From an uncultured Oscillospiraceae bacterium (lineage in GTDB: Bacteria > Bacillota > Clostridia > Oscillospirales > Oscillospiraceae): 28,324 nucleotides of DNA. Within the stretch, counting starts at the first letter, position 1; each line of letters begins with the position of its first letter. Shown here piece by piece: positions 7,043-15,727 of this stretch. The position numbers and the translations under genes are program-made. The stretch spans positions 1 through 28,324 of the forward strand of contig CALWYA010000004.1 in the NCBI GenBank assembly GCA_944385645.1. The letters are read 5' to 3'. The notes under the pieces are model-generated. The model saw only the letters and a list, made by a program, of their open reading frames with translations, was not told where the DNA came from and did no database searches.

Positions 7043-7435
7043 ATGGAACACATGGAACTGGCCCGCGCTCTGCGGGCGGACAAGGACGTCCACTACAACT
7101 GCTGCCAGTCGGTGCTGGTCACCTTCGCCGAGGACATGGGGCTGACCCGGGAGCAGGCCATGGGCCTGGGCGCCAACTTCCACACCGGCCTGTGCCACGG
7201 GGGCACCTGCGGCGCCCTGTGCGGGGCGGGCATGGTGCTGGGGATGCTGGGCTACGGCGATCCGGAGACCGGCGCCCTGGTCCGGCAGCTGAAGGGGGAG
7301 CGGGGGGCCACCCACTGCGCCGCCCTGCTGAAATCCGCCCGGGAGCGGGGGGAGGAGCGCAAGGCCCACTGCGACGGTCTGGTCTATGAGATGGTGGACT
7401 ACATCCAGAAGCTGCTGGACCAGCGGCAGGACTGA
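7043..7435 (+). CDS. C_GCAxxG_C_C family redox-active cysteine protein
   Basis: A 130-residue protein with ATG 7043 behind AAAGGAG. The family signature is present: an early NCCQSV cysteine pair, then HGGTCGALCGAG in place of GCAxxG, then later single cysteines in ATHCAALL and KAHCDGLV. The family (named for this cysteine pattern, TIGR01909) is thought to be redox-active or metal-binding, and its exact reaction is unknown. There is no signal peptide, so it should be cytosolic. The 78-base gap after recG is AT-rich with three TCAATT hexamers. A short GC hairpin follows the stop. Confidence 0.9.
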   Translation: MEHMELARALRADKDVHYNCCQSVLVTFAEDMGLTREQAMGLGANFHTGLCHGGTCGALCGAGMVLGMLGYGDPETGALVRQLKGERGATHCAALLKSARERGEERKAHCDGLVYEMVDYIQKLLDQRQD

Positions 7436-7441
7436 GCCGCC

Positions 7442-7461
7442 GGGCCGGCCGCACCCGGCCC
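7442..7461 (+). terminator. Weak terminator-like hairpin
   Basis: GGGCCGG and CCGGCCC form a 7-bp stem with a six-base loop, followed by a pyrimidine-rich stretch (TCTTCGTTCCCC) rather than a clean T-run. Confidence 0.35.
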
Positions 7462-7534
7462 TCTTCGTTCCCCTTCTTTCCCCACGGGAAATCTGGTATC
7501 CTGGAGATGGGCTCTGCCCGGAAAGGAGGCCCCC

Positions 7535-8398
7535 ATGCTTCATCGCGTACTCTCCCTGCCTCCGGTCTCCTTTGCCTGGGAGACCGCCCGGCTGTGCGGC
7601 CGGGTAGGGGTGTCCCGCTCAGCGGCCGCCCTATCCTATTTTCTCATCCTCACTCTGTTTCCCCTGCTGGTGTGCGTCAACGCCCTGCTGGGTCTGTTCC
7701 ACGGGAGTCTGGAAGAGGTTCTCCTCTCTCTGGACCAGTTTCTCCCCCCGGAGGTGCTGTCGGTGCTGGCCGATTATCTGGGCTATGTGGCCCGGGTCCA
7801 GTCCCCCGCCCTGGCGGCGGCCAGCCTGTTCACCATCGTCCTGTCCGCCTCGGCAGGGCTGCGCACCCTGCTGCTGACCATGGACGGGCTGTATCAGGTG
7901 GAGAACCTGCGCTCCCTGCGGCGGGTGGCGGTGAGCGTGGTGCTGTCCCTGCTGTTTCTGGCCACCGTCTATCTGTCTGTGGCCGTCATCCTCACCGGGG
8001 ACTGGTTTTTCCACCTGCTGGAGGGCCGGCTGCCGGAGGCCCTGGCCCGGCTGCTCCCCCTGGCCGCCCTGGGGCGGCTGTGGGCCTGGCTGCGGTACCT
8101 GCTGCTGTTCTGCTTCGTGCTGCTGCTGGTGCTCATGGTCTACCGGGCGGGCACCCCCCGGGGGGCCTCCCGGAGCGGAGTGGTCCTCCTGACCTCCCTG
8201 GGGGCGGCCCTGGCTATTGTGGCGGCCTCAGCCCTGTTCTCCTGGTTCATCGGCCTGTCCTCCCGGTATGCCCTGGTGTACGGCTCTCTGGCCTCCCTCA
8301 TCGTGCTGCTGGTGTGGCTGTACCTGTGCGCCGCCATCCTGCTGGTGGGGGCGGCGGCGGGCCGGGTGCTGGACCGCCGGCTCTCTCATGCTCCCTGA
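7535..8398 (+). CDS. YihY/BrkB-family integral membrane protein
   Basis: A 287-residue polytopic membrane protein with ATG 7535 seven bases after AAAGGAGG. It contains about six hydrophobic segments. The family features are the N-terminal SAAALSYFLILTLFPLL block, the central GLRTLLLTMDGLYQVE stretch just before the second half, and the C-terminal YGSLASLIVLLVWLYL helix. The family was once called ribonuclease BN, which was a misassignment; its function remains unclear and a transporter-like role has been suggested. The gene stands alone between a weak upstream hairpin and a strong terminator. Confidence 0.93.
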   Translation: MLHRVLSLPPVSFAWETARLCGRVGVSRSAAALSYFLILTLFPLLVCVNALLGLFHGSLEEVLLSLDQFLPPEVLSVLADYLGYVARVQSPALAAASLFTIVLSASAGLRTLLLTMDGLYQVENLRSLRRVAVSVVLSLLFLATVYLSVAVILTGDWFFHLLEGRLPEALARLLPLAALGRLWAWLRYLLLFCFVLLLVLMVYRAGTPRGASRSGVVLLTSLGAALAIVAASALFSWFIGLSSRYALVYGSLASLIVLLVWLYLCAAILLVGAAAGRVLDRRLSHAP

Positions 8399-8406
8399 TC
8401 CATCCT

Positions 8407-8456
8407 AGTTCCCTCCGGCTCCGCCCGGAGGGAACTGTCGTTTCGGCGCTTTTTTC
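8407..8456 (+). terminator. Rho-independent terminator after the YihY gene
   Basis: Arms 8407-8417 and 8426-8436 pair perfectly over 11 bp with an eight-base loop. A short spacer and a run of T follow (about 8451-8456). Confidence 0.75.
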
Positions 8457-8466
8457 CCCGCCGCTC

Positions 8467-8495
8467 TTTCTTTTCCCTTCGAAATATGCTATTCT
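8467..8495 (+). promoter_or_regulatory. Extended -10 promoter for the 1599-residue multidomain gene
   Basis: -10 TATTCT (8490-8495) is preceded by TGC, giving an extended -10. The -35 TTTCTT at 8467-8472 is poor, with a 17-base spacer. Confidence 0.45.
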
Positions 8496-8547
8496 TAAAG
8501 GGATAAACGCGCTCCCTGCCCCAGGATCTTGAGACGAGGTGGTATTT

Positions 8548-11500
8548 GTGAACGATAAGCTGATCCGCCCCCTGAATCGGGAGATCATCGCCGCTCTGGC
8601 GGAGCGGGAGGGGTTCTCCCTCTCCGGCCGCAGGGTGGCCGCGGCCCTGACCAAGGCCTCCGGCTGGACCGAGGGGCTGTCCGCCCTGCTGCCCATCCGG
8701 GAGCGGCTGTCCTGCGCCCAGGTGCTGGAGGCCTGCGCCTGCGCCCTGGAGGCCATGGGGCTGAACGCCCCCGAGGAGGGCTGGTCCACCTTCTGCTATG
8801 ACTATGTCCGCCGGCACATCATGTTCCCCGAGGAGGCCTTCGCCTCCCGCGCCCTGGAGTTCGGAGACGGGGCTGTGTTCTGTCTCACCGTCCTCCAGCT
8901 GCTCCTGGACCGGGAGCGGGAGGTCCTGCCCTTCGATCCCCTGATGGACTTTCAGTTCCTGCCCCCGGAGATGTCCGACCCCTGTGTGCTGGGCCGGGAG
9001 TACCGCCGCTTCCTGTCCGCCTGGCGGAAGGAGTACATCTATGAGATGATGCGTCTGGGGCTGGAGGTCACCCCCTTCCGCACCCTGAACCACATCGCCG
9101 GGGTCCACTACATCGCCATGGTGGGGGCCCTGGGTCTGAAGGAGGCGGGAGTCGAGCTGGACCTGGCCCTGGCGTCCGGGGCGGCCGCCTCCCACGACCT
9201 GGGCAAGTTCGGCTGCCGCCCGGGGGAGAACGTCCCCTTCCTCCACTACTACTACACCGACCAGTGGCTGCTGGCCCGGGGAATGGAGGGGATCAGCCAC
9301 ATCGCCTCCAACCACTCCACCTGGGATCTGGAGCTGGAGTCCCTGTCGGCCGAGTCCCTGCTCCTGATCTACGCCGACTTCCGCTCCAAGCAGACCCGGG
9401 ACGAACAGGGCCGGGAGAAGATCATTCTCTTCCCTCTGGAGGACTCCTTCCAGGTCATCCTGAAAAAGCTGGAGAATGTGGACGCCCACAAGAAGCACCG
9501 CTATGAGTTCGTCTACGGCAAGCTCCACGACTTCGAGGACTACATGCGCCATCTGGGGGTGGACGTGGATCTGACCGGACAGCCCCAGGAGCCCGCCCCC
9601 CACAAGGACCCCGCCCTGATGAACCCCCAGGAGACCCTGGACGGCCTGGTGCGCATCTCGGTGGAGCACAACATCCGGCTGATGCACATGTTGTCCGACG
9701 AGCAGAAATTCGGCAACATCATCGAGGCGGCCCGCTCCGCCAAGAGCTGGCAGCAGCTGCGGGCCTATCTGAATATCTTCGAGGAGTACTGTACCTACCT
9801 GTCTGTCCGCCAGAAGAAACAGGCTCTGGCCTTCCTCTATGAGCTGCTGGTCCACCGGGAGGGTGACATCCGCCGGCAGGCGGGGTCCCTCATGGGCCGG
9901 ATCATCGCCCAGTTCCACCTGGTCTACCGCAAGCGGGTCCCCGCCGACGCCCCCAGCGATCTGGCGGAGGAGGTCCCCTTCACCCTGTGGGGGGAGTATC
10001 TGGACAAGTTCATCTTCCCCGACCACCGCATCCCCCAGCAGCAGCGCAATCAGATCGGCTATCTCCTGAAGATGATGCTGGAGTCCATGCTGATCCACGC
10101 CCGGGAGGGGGACATCCCCCGGTTCCTGGCCGCCCTGTTCCGCTATTACGAGCACCCGGAGGAGCTGGAGGACGACACCGCCTTCACTCTGCTGGACGCC
10201 ATCTGCCACCTGCCCCCCAACCTCTACGGGGAGGAGGTCCGCGGCTCCCTGCTGGACTTTGCCGGCCACTTCGCCGCCTCGGAAAACCTGCGGCTGGTCA
10301 CCGCCGCCCTCCAGTTCCTGCGGCAGGCCCAGCGCAGCATCCCCCGGGATCACCCCCACATGGCCCGCATCGCGGACATCGCCCGGGCGGTGCCCGGGGA
10401 GGAGCTGACCACCGTCTTCCTCAAGTGCCGCATCCTGCGCCGGGCGGGGGAGGATACCGCTTCCCTGGAGCGCACTCTGTACCAGTCCGACATCACCAGC
10501 GAGGTCTTCCTGGACAACCTGAAAAGTTCCACCCCCTGGGTGGTGAAGGTGGCCGGCGTGGAGCTGCTCCGGGACCAGGTGGAGCACGGCATCCAGACCC
10601 ATGTGCTCCACATCGCCACCCACTTCTCCAACCTGGTGAAGGTGTCCGAGCGGGTGGTGGTCCGGCACACCGCCGGCGCCGCCCTGGTCAGCTGTCTGAC
10701 CTCCCTGCGCCGGGACCAGCGCAACGAGGTGGTGGTGGAGCTGGGCAAGGGGCTGGAGATGGGCCAGTACGAGATCTCCAAGTACATCCCCCAGTATCTG
10801 GGGGAGGCCGCCCTGTACCTCCACCCCTCCGAACTGGACGAACAGGTGATCTGGCTGAAGACGCTGCTGGGCTCCCCCAACGACTCCGCGGTGGCCGGTG
10901 CCCTGAACACCATCGCCGTCCTGCTCCAGCACTACCCCGCCTACCGGGACCGGTTCTCCGAGGACAGCCGCGCCTATGAGCACCGCCGGGAGGTGCTGCT
11001 GGGCATGCTCCTCCAGGGGATGGCCCACTACCGCCCCGCCGTGCGCCAGGAGGCCCTGCTGGTCACCGGCAACCTACTCTTCGAGAGCCCCATCCTTCTC
11101 ATGGAGGAGAAGTCCCGCCTGTTCACCCTGAGCTACCGCAAGCTGCTCTACCTGATCCAGGAGGCCACCGCCCTGGACGACTCCATGACCTTCTTCTACC
11201 GGGCGGCCGCCCTGGCGGACATCTACCGGTTCATCTCCCTGTGGCGGCTGGACCACGGCTCCTTCTCCTTCGAGGCGCCCAAAAAGATCGCCTTCTTCCC
11301 CGGCACCTTCGACCCCTTCACCCTGTCCCACAAGGGCATCGTCCAGGCCATCCGGGACATGGGCTTCGAGGTCTACCTGTCGGTGGACGAGTTCTCCTGG
11401 TCCAAGAACGCCCAGCCCAGTCTGATCCGCCGGCAGATTGTCAACATGTCGGTGGCCGGGGACTTCCACGTGAACCTGTTCCCCGTGGACATCCCGGTGA

Positions 11501-13347
11501 ACATCGCCAACCCCCGGACCCTGCGCCGGCTGCTGGAGCTGTTCCCCAACCAGAAGGTCTATTTCGTGGTGGGCAGCGACGTGCCCTCCAATGCCTCCTC
11601 CTACAAGGCCCCCTCCCGCCCCTGGTCCATCCACCGGATGAACCACATCATCTTCCGCCGGGCGGGAGAGCCCGAGCTGCCCAAGAACCTGCCCATCACC
11701 GGCGACGTGATCCGGCTGCAGCTGCCCTCCTACCTGAAGGACATCAGCTCCACCCGCATCCGGGAGGGCGTGGACTCCAACCGGGACATCTCCAACCTCA
11801 TCGACCCGGTGATTCAGGACTTCATCTATCAGAACGGCCTGTACCTGCGGGGCAGCCAGAACAAGCCCATGCTGGAGGTGGGCCAGCTGGAGTTCAAGTG
11901 GCTGGGCGCCCCCGACCTGTCCCTGCTGGGGCAGATGTCCGCCTCCTTCCCGGAGCTGGACCCCCTGCGCACCTCCATCGCCCGGCACGGGGACCGGATG
12001 CTGATCCTGCGCCACAAGGAGACCCACGACCTGGCCGGCTTTGTGAGCTACCGCACCCTGGCCACTTCCCAGCTGTTCTCCGCCCTGGGAGATCCGGATC
12101 TGGCCAACCGGGTGCGCCTGCGGGCCTCCGGCCGGGTGCTGCTCATCACCGCCCTGTCCGCCCGGGAGGACGACGAGCGCCAGGATCTGGTGCAGCTGCT
12201 GCTGTCCGAGCTGCTGGCCAAGGCCCTGGAGGAGTCCTGTGTCTACGCCGTCTTCTTCCCCTATGACCAGAAGCCCACCCCCCGGCAGGAGGACGTGCTC
12301 ACCCGGGCCGGCTTCGCCCCCCGGGAGGGGAACCTGCCCCTCTGGGAGGTGGATATGCACACCCCGGTGGTCCTGATCCAGAATCTGGAGACTGCCATTC
12401 AGGAGCCCCTCAGTCAGAATCCCCGGGTGCTGGCCGCCATCCGCCGCAGCCACCGGCGGCTTCAGCTGGCCCTGTCCCGGGCCTACTCCGGCTCCCTGCT
12501 GCTCACATTGTCCTCCGACGTGATCCACAACCGGCTGCTCCAGAAGATCACCACGCTGAACAACGTCCCCTCCACCCCTGTGGTCCCCCGCTCCCTGGGG
12601 GAGAACATGTGCGTGCCCTACGGCAAGCTGCTCCGGGGCAAGACCGTCCCCAACACGGTGACCAAAACCATCCACACCGACAAGGTGTACTCCCCCGACC
12701 TGTCCCAGGCGGTGATGGAGGCCTTCCCCAACTACACCTCCATTCCCTGCCAGATCCGCACCCTGAAGGCCTTTGACCGGCCGGTCATCCTGGTGGACGA
12801 CCTGATGCACCCCGGCTTCCGGTTCCAGGCCCTGGACCCCTGGTTCCGCCAGGAGGACGTGCCCATCCGCATGGTGCTGGTGGGCGTGCTGTCCGCCCGG
12901 GGCAAGGACCTGATGCAGAACTGGGAGCGGCCGGTGGACAGCGTCTACTTCCTGCCCATTCTGCGGCAGTGGTTCGTGGAGGCCACCCTGTTCCCCTTCA
13001 TCGGCGGCAACACCGTCCGCCGGCCCCAGCCGCCGGTGCCCGGCCTGCTGCCCGGCATCAACCACATCCTGCCCTATACTGCCCCCTCCTATCTGAAGGA
13101 GTGCGGCCAGGAGGCGGTGTTCCAGCTGTCCAAGACCTGTCTGGAGGGGGCTTTGGAGGTGTTCCAGGCCCTGGAGCAGGAGTACCGCAACCTGTACGGC
13201 CGGAACCTGACCCTGTCCCGGCTGCCCGAGGCGGTCATCCTCCCCCTGTGCCCCGACAAGGGCAACTGTCTGCGCTACGATCCAAACCTGTCCGCCTCGG
13301 TCTACCTGGAGAACGACCTGGAAGAGCTGATGCGGCAGAACTGGTAG
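8548..13347 (+). CDS. Giant multidomain protein: HD domain, helical repeats, nucleotidyltransferase, GNAT-like and PRTase-like regions
   Basis: A 1599-residue protein. GTG 8548 is preferred because GAGGTGG lies 5-6 bases upstream; a GTG at 8539 is in frame. Residues about 175-330 form an HD domain (His182, then HDLGKFG at His216-Asp217, later SHIASNHS). Residues about 380-900 are helical and look like HEAT-type repeats. Residues 910-1110 form a nucleotidyltransferase domain. Its GTFDPFTLSHKG (919-930) resembles the CoaD TxGH signature, VVGSDVP follows, and ISSTRIR (1066-1072) resembles NadD. Residues 1108-1270 look GNAT-like but lack the QxxGxG loop. Residues about 1350-1520 contain VILVDDLMHPG (1413-1423), like a phosphoribosyltransferase PRPP loop but altered. 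No signal peptide or membrane helix is evident. NadD and the HD hydrolase YqeK are neighbours or fused in other Firmicutes, so cofactor or dinucleotide metabolism is a reasonable guess. The true reaction is unknown. Confidence 0.85.
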   Translation: MNDKLIRPLNREIIAALAEREGFSLSGRRVAAALTKASGWTEGLSALLPIRERLSCAQVLEACACALEAMGLNAPEEGWSTFCYDYVRRHIMFPEEAFASRALEFGDGAVFCLTVLQLLLDREREVLPFDPLMDFQFLPPEMSDPCVLGREYRRFLSAWRKEYIYEMMRLGLEVTPFRTLNHIAGVHYIAMVGALGLKEAGVELDLALASGAAASHDLGKFGCRPGENVPFLHYYYTDQWLLARGMEGISHIASNHSTWDLELESLSAESLLLIYADFRSKQTRDEQGREKIILFPLEDSFQVILKKLENVDAHKKHRYEFVYGKLHDFEDYMRHLGVDVDLTGQPQEPAPHKDPALMNPQETLDGLVRISVEHNIRLMHMLSDEQKFGNIIEAARSAKSWQQLRAYLNIFEEYCTYLSVRQKKQALAFLYELLVHREGDIRRQAGSLMGRIIAQFHLVYRKRVPADAPSDLAEEVPFTLWGEYLDKFIFPDHRIPQQQRNQIGYLLKMMLESMLIHAREGDIPRFLAALFRYYEHPEELEDDTAFTLLDAICHLPPNLYGEEVRGSLLDFAGHFAASENLRLVTAALQFLRQAQRSIPRDHPHMARIADIARAVPGEELTTVFLKCRILRRAGEDTASLERTLYQSDITSEVFLDNLKSSTPWVVKVAGVELLRDQVEHGIQTHVLHIATHFSNLVKVSERVVVRHTAGAALVSCLTSLRRDQRNEVVVELGKGLEMGQYEISKYIPQYLGEAALYLHPSELDEQVIWLKTLLGSPNDSAVAGALNTIAVLLQHYPAYRDRFSEDSRAYEHRREVLLGMLLQGMAHYRPAVRQEALLVTGNLLFESPILLMEEKSRLFTLSYRKLLYLIQEATALDDSMTFFYRAAALADIYRFISLWRLDHGSFSFEAPKKIAFFPGTFDPFTLSHKGIVQAIRDMGFEVYLSVDEFSWSKNAQPSLIRRQIVNMSVAGDFHVNLFPVDIPVNIANPRTLRRLLELFPNQKVYFVVGSDVPSNASSYKAPSRPWSIHRMNHIIFRRAGEPELPKNLPITGDVIRLQLPSYLKDISSTRIREGVDSNRDISNLIDPVIQDFIYQNGLYLRGSQNKPMLEVGQLEFKWLGAPDLSLLGQMSASFPELDPLRTSIARHGDRMLILRHKETHDLAGFVSYRTLATSQLFSALGDPDLANRVRLRASGRVLLITALSAREDDERQDLVQLLLSELLAKALEESCVYAVFFPYDQKPTPRQEDVLTRAGFAPREGNLPLWEVDMHTPVVLIQNLETAIQEPLSQNPRVLAAIRRSHRRLQLALSRAYSGSLLLTLSSDVIHNRLLQKITTLNNVPSTPVVPRSLGENMCVPYGKLLRGKTVPNTVTKTIHTDKVYSPDLSQAVMEAFPNYTSIPCQIRTLKAFDRPVILVDDLMHPGFRFQALDPWFRQEDVPIRMVLVGVLSARGKDLMQNWERPVDSVYFLPILRQWFVEATLFPFIGGNTVRRPQPPVPGLLPGINHILPYTAPSYLKECGQEAVFQLSKTCLEGALEVFQALEQEYRNLYGRNLTLSRLPEAVILPLCPDKGNCLRYDPNLSASVYLENDLEELMRQNW

Positions 13348-13358
13348 TTCGATCCTGT

Positions 13359-13395
13359 TCTGCTGTGTCCGCCCCTGCGGGGCGGGCACAGCAGA
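13359..13395 (+). other. 17-bp hairpin between the multidomain gene and the LDH-like gene
   Basis: Arms 13359-13375 and 13379-13395 pair over 17 bp with a single G-U wobble and a three-base loop. No T-run follows (GCCATCATCCCC). It may be a weak terminator, an mRNA-processing or stabilising element, or an attenuator that lowers expression of the downstream gene. Confidence 0.6.
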
Positions 13396-13456
13396 GCCAT
13401 CATCCCCCGGCAGCGCCGCGCAAAGCGGGGAGGCCGGGAAAAAGAGAGGGATTTCC

Positions 13457-14698
13457 ATGTACTGCTATGACCATCTGGGGGCCTATCTGGTCTCCCCGAT
13501 CCCCCGGGCGGACTTGGGCCCGGAGACCGCTCCGCCCGCCTCGGGCCGGCTGTTCGCCCTGGTGGGGGGTGACCCGGTGCTGGGCCGGGGCTCCTTCAAG
13601 GTGACCCACCCCGGTCAGCTCACCGCCGCCGGCCAGGGGCTGGAGGCGCTGGACGCCTCCCGGCTGCCCCAGGGGGAGGCCGACCAGGCCGTCCTGGCCG
13701 CCATCCGGGAGGGCCGGCTCACCGCCGTCAATGAGAACCGCCCGGGCTGGGAGGCCCTTCTCTCCGCCGCCCCCAGGGGGGGCAAAAAGCGGGTGAACCT
13801 CCTGGCCATTGGGGACGTGGGCTCCACCCTGCTCATCGGCCTGAAGCTGCTGGGCGGGGACGTGATCTCCTCCATCGGCATCTGCGACGTGAGCGACAAG
13901 ATCACCGCCCGGTGGGAGTTCGAGATGGGGCAGATCAACCTGCCCTGGGACTATGACGCCTTCCCCGACGTGGAGGTAGTCCCGGCGGAGCGGCTGTTCG
14001 ACTGCGACGTGTTCGTCTTCGTGGCCTCCCGGGGCATCCCCCCGGTGGGCTCCCAGGTGAAGGACGTGCGCATGGCCCAGTTCGAGACCAACGCCGCCAT
14101 CGTGAAGCAGTACGCCCGCATGGCCCGGAACGCCAGCTTCCAGGGCCTGTGGTGCGCCGTGTCCGACCCGGTGGACCCCCTGGCCAAGACCGCCTACCTG
14201 GAGAGCAACCGGGACGAGAACGGCGTCTGGGACGGGCGGGGCCTGCGGCCCGAGCAGATCCAGGGCTTCGGCTTGGGGGTGATGAACGCCCGGGCGGCCT
14301 ACTTCGCCAAGCGGGACCCCAGGCTGGCCTCCTTCCTCACCGAGGGGCGCTCCTTCGGCCCCCACGGCACCGGGCTGTGGATCGCCAACTCCATCGACCA
14401 CTACGACGAGGCCATCTCCCAGGAGCTGACCCACCAGACGGTCACCGCCAACCTGGTCATGCGGGAGATCGGCTTCAAGCCCTACGTGGCCCCCGCCCTG
14501 TCCTCGGGCGCCCTGTCCATCCTGCTCACCCTCCGGGGGGAGTGGCACTGCGGCTCGGTGTTCCTGGACGGCGTCTTTATGGGCTGCAAGAACCGCTACA
14601 CCCCCGCCGGCATCGAGACCGAGCTGCTGCCCCACATCCCCGACCCGCTGTTCGGCCATATCCAAGAGGCGGCGGCGGAGCTGAAGGGAATCCTGTAA
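13457..14698 (+). CDS. Lactate/malate dehydrogenase-like Rossmann oxidoreductase with N-terminal extension
   Basis: A 413-residue protein, against about 310-330 for ordinary LDH/MDH. Roughly 105 extra residues precede the NAD-binding fold. GDVGST at 119-124 is the glycine loop. RGIPPVGSQVKDVRM resembles the mobile substrate loop (PRKPGxxRxDL) of the family. SDPVD (Asp237, Asp240) matches the NPVD block, GFGLGVMNAR the GLGTxLDxxR block, and GPHGTGLW (His303) the catalytic histidine motif. It is probably a functional NAD-dependent 2-hydroxyacid dehydrogenase or a relative with an unusual substrate. It lies 109 bases after the giant gene in the same direction, across a long hairpin, and 13 bases before the VanZ gene. 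Confidence 0.82.
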   Translation: MYCYDHLGAYLVSPIPRADLGPETAPPASGRLFALVGGDPVLGRGSFKVTHPGQLTAAGQGLEALDASRLPQGEADQAVLAAIREGRLTAVNENRPGWEALLSAAPRGGKKRVNLLAIGDVGSTLLIGLKLLGGDVISSIGICDVSDKITARWEFEMGQINLPWDYDAFPDVEVVPAERLFDCDVFVFVASRGIPPVGSQVKDVRMAQFETNAAIVKQYARMARNASFQGLWCAVSDPVDPLAKTAYLESNRDENGVWDGRGLRPEQIQGFGLGVMNARAAYFAKRDPRLASFLTEGRSFGPHGTGLWIANSIDHYDEAISQELTHQTVTANLVMREIGFKPYVAPALSSGALSILLTLRGEWHCGSVFLDGVFMGCKNRYTPAGIETELLPHIPDPLFGHIQEAAAELKGIL

Positions 14699-14711
14699 GG
14701 GAGATAGCGGT

Positions 14712-15281
14712 ATGTACTTCCCAGATAATATGACCTTCCATTACTTTTTCTTTGATACATATCCGGGCTATTTTTTACAGGCACTCCCGTTTGCACTGAT
14801 CGCCGGACTCGTCTTTGTGCTGTATCGGTCCCGCCGGGAAAGACATCTCTCCCCCGCCGAGCGCTTTCTCCCCGCTCTGTTTGTCTGCTATCTCACAGGT
14901 CTGTTGTGCCTCACCCTGTTTCTGTATGTCATGGGTGATTTGTATTACTTCCTGTTCTACCACGCGCCCAGTGGCAGACATATCCGCTGGTTCTGTTTGG
15001 AGTTTGACTTGATCCCCACCCTTTCGCTCGATGCGGAACAACTCGGAAATTTTCTGATGTTCCTGCCTTTCGGCATCCTCTACCCCCTGTTCCAGCCCCG
15101 AAGCGGACTGAACCGGACTATCACCGCGGGCCTTGTCACCTGCTTGGGGATCGAGCTACTCCAACCGGTCTTTGGCCGTAGCTTTGATATCAACGACATC
15201 ATCTTAAACGGGCTCGCCGTCGCGCTATCTGCCTGTGTGTTTTATCGCCTCCGGGCGGTGCTGACCCAAAGGAGGAAATAA
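14712..15281 (+). CDS. VanZ-family membrane protein
   Basis: A 189-residue protein with ATG 14712 and a GGGAG site upstream. Hydrophobic segments lie near residues 16-37, 50-75, 107-130 and 140-185. The VanZ signature is complete: GNFLMFLPFGILYPL, then GIELLQPVFGRSFDINDIILN. VanZ of Tn1546 gives low-level teicoplanin resistance, but most genomic VanZ homologues have no demonstrated role. GC content and codon choice are visibly lower than in the flanking genes (many A/T third positions, e.g. the opening codons), suggesting later acquisition. It interrupts the series multidomain gene / LDH-like / oxidoreductase, and its last codons contain the AGGAGG that would serve the truncated oxidoreductase copy. 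Confidence 0.92.
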   Translation: MYFPDNMTFHYFFFDTYPGYFLQALPFALIAGLVFVLYRSRRERHLSPAERFLPALFVCYLTGLLCLTLFLYVMGDLYYFLFYHAPSGRHIRWFCLEFDLIPTLSLDAEQLGNFLMFLPFGILYPLFQPRSGLNRTITAGLVTCLGIELLQPVFGRSFDINDIILNGLAVALSACVFYRLRAVLTQRRK

Positions 15282-15285
15282 CGCT

Positions 15286-15363
15286 ATGTCCCTTGTCCTG
15301 ATCCACCCCGCCCCCGACGCCCTGTGGGCGGACGCCCGGCTGGCTGGGGTGCTGCGCCGCGCC
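15286..15363 (+). repeat. 78-bp direct repeat, copy 1
   Basis: The first 78 bases of the oxidoreductase gene, matching 15749-15826 at 76 of 78 positions by eye. The two copies are 463 bases apart in the same orientation. Confidence 0.92.
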
Positions 15364-15441
15364 GTATGCGTCAGCCCTCCTGTGAACCGCTTTGGGGAGG
15401 GACTTCAGGAAAAAACGGATCTCTTTCCTTTTTGCCGCTGA
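15286..15441 (+). pseudogene. Truncated 5' copy of the flavin oxidoreductase gene
   Basis: ATG 15286 follows AGGAGG by ten bases. The first 26 codons are the same as those of the intact gene at 15749 (MSLVLIHPAPDALW...RRA). Similarity stops abruptly at 15363, and the frame runs 25 unrelated codons to a TGA at 15439-15441. The 51-residue product could not carry the flavodoxin fold, so it is a dead fragment that may still be translated. It marks one edge of an insertion or duplication. Confidence 0.88.
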
Positions 15442-15502
15442 AAACAGGTTTGGAGTATTCCTTGCCGAACAGTCAAGACATGAGACGAGAGGAGCGATTC
15501 CC

Positions 15503-15727
15503 ATGAAGCCCAGATGGAGGCCCATCCTGACCAACGTCGTGGTTCTGCTGGTCTTTTTGATCCAGCTGAAACGGGGGTTCCACCCCGCTCCGGAGTCCGG
15601 CATGATCCAAACCGGGGCGCAGCCTTCCACGTTGGCCGTCGTCGTGCCCGCATGTTTGTCCGCCATTTTGGCCTCCCTCCTCTTGTGGGCAGTTTTTGCC
15701 CTATGGGATCGGTGGAAAAAGCGCTAA
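15503..15727 (+). CDS. Small two-helix membrane protein, family unknown
   Basis: A 74-residue protein with ATG 15503 eight bases after GAGGAG. Two hydrophobic stretches, about residues 9-21 and 43-67, flank a short polar loop. The basic ends (MKPRWR and DRWKKR) suggest that both termini face the cytoplasm. I do not recognise a family. It lies in the lower-GC segment between the truncated and intact copies of the oxidoreductase gene, so it belongs to the inserted material, possibly with the VanZ gene. Its own good ribosome site argues that it is a real gene. Confidence 0.6.
   Translation: MKPRWRPILTNVVVLLVFLIQLKRGFHPAPESGMIQTGAQPSTLAVVVPACLSAILASLLLWAVFALWDRWKKR

Noticed and set aside
5056..7389. 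777-codon plus-strand frame overlapping recG in another phase
   Set aside because: Arg/Pro/Gly-rich shadow of recG and the following gene; it crosses a gene boundary.
7535..8398. Ribonuclease BN annotation for the YihY/BrkB protein
   Set aside because: The family name arose from a misassignment. The protein is a polytopic membrane protein without nuclease motifs.
8386..13458. Two long antisense frames (880 and 794 codons) opposite the multidomain gene
   Set aside because: The same composition artefact. The plus-strand product has clear HD and nucleotidyltransferase motifs, and the antisense products are low-complexity.
15199..15666. Minus-strand frame across the truncated oxidoreductase copy
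   Set aside because: It overlaps VanZ, the fragment and the small membrane gene on the opposite strand and has no ribosome site. The repeat makes similar shadows at both copies.
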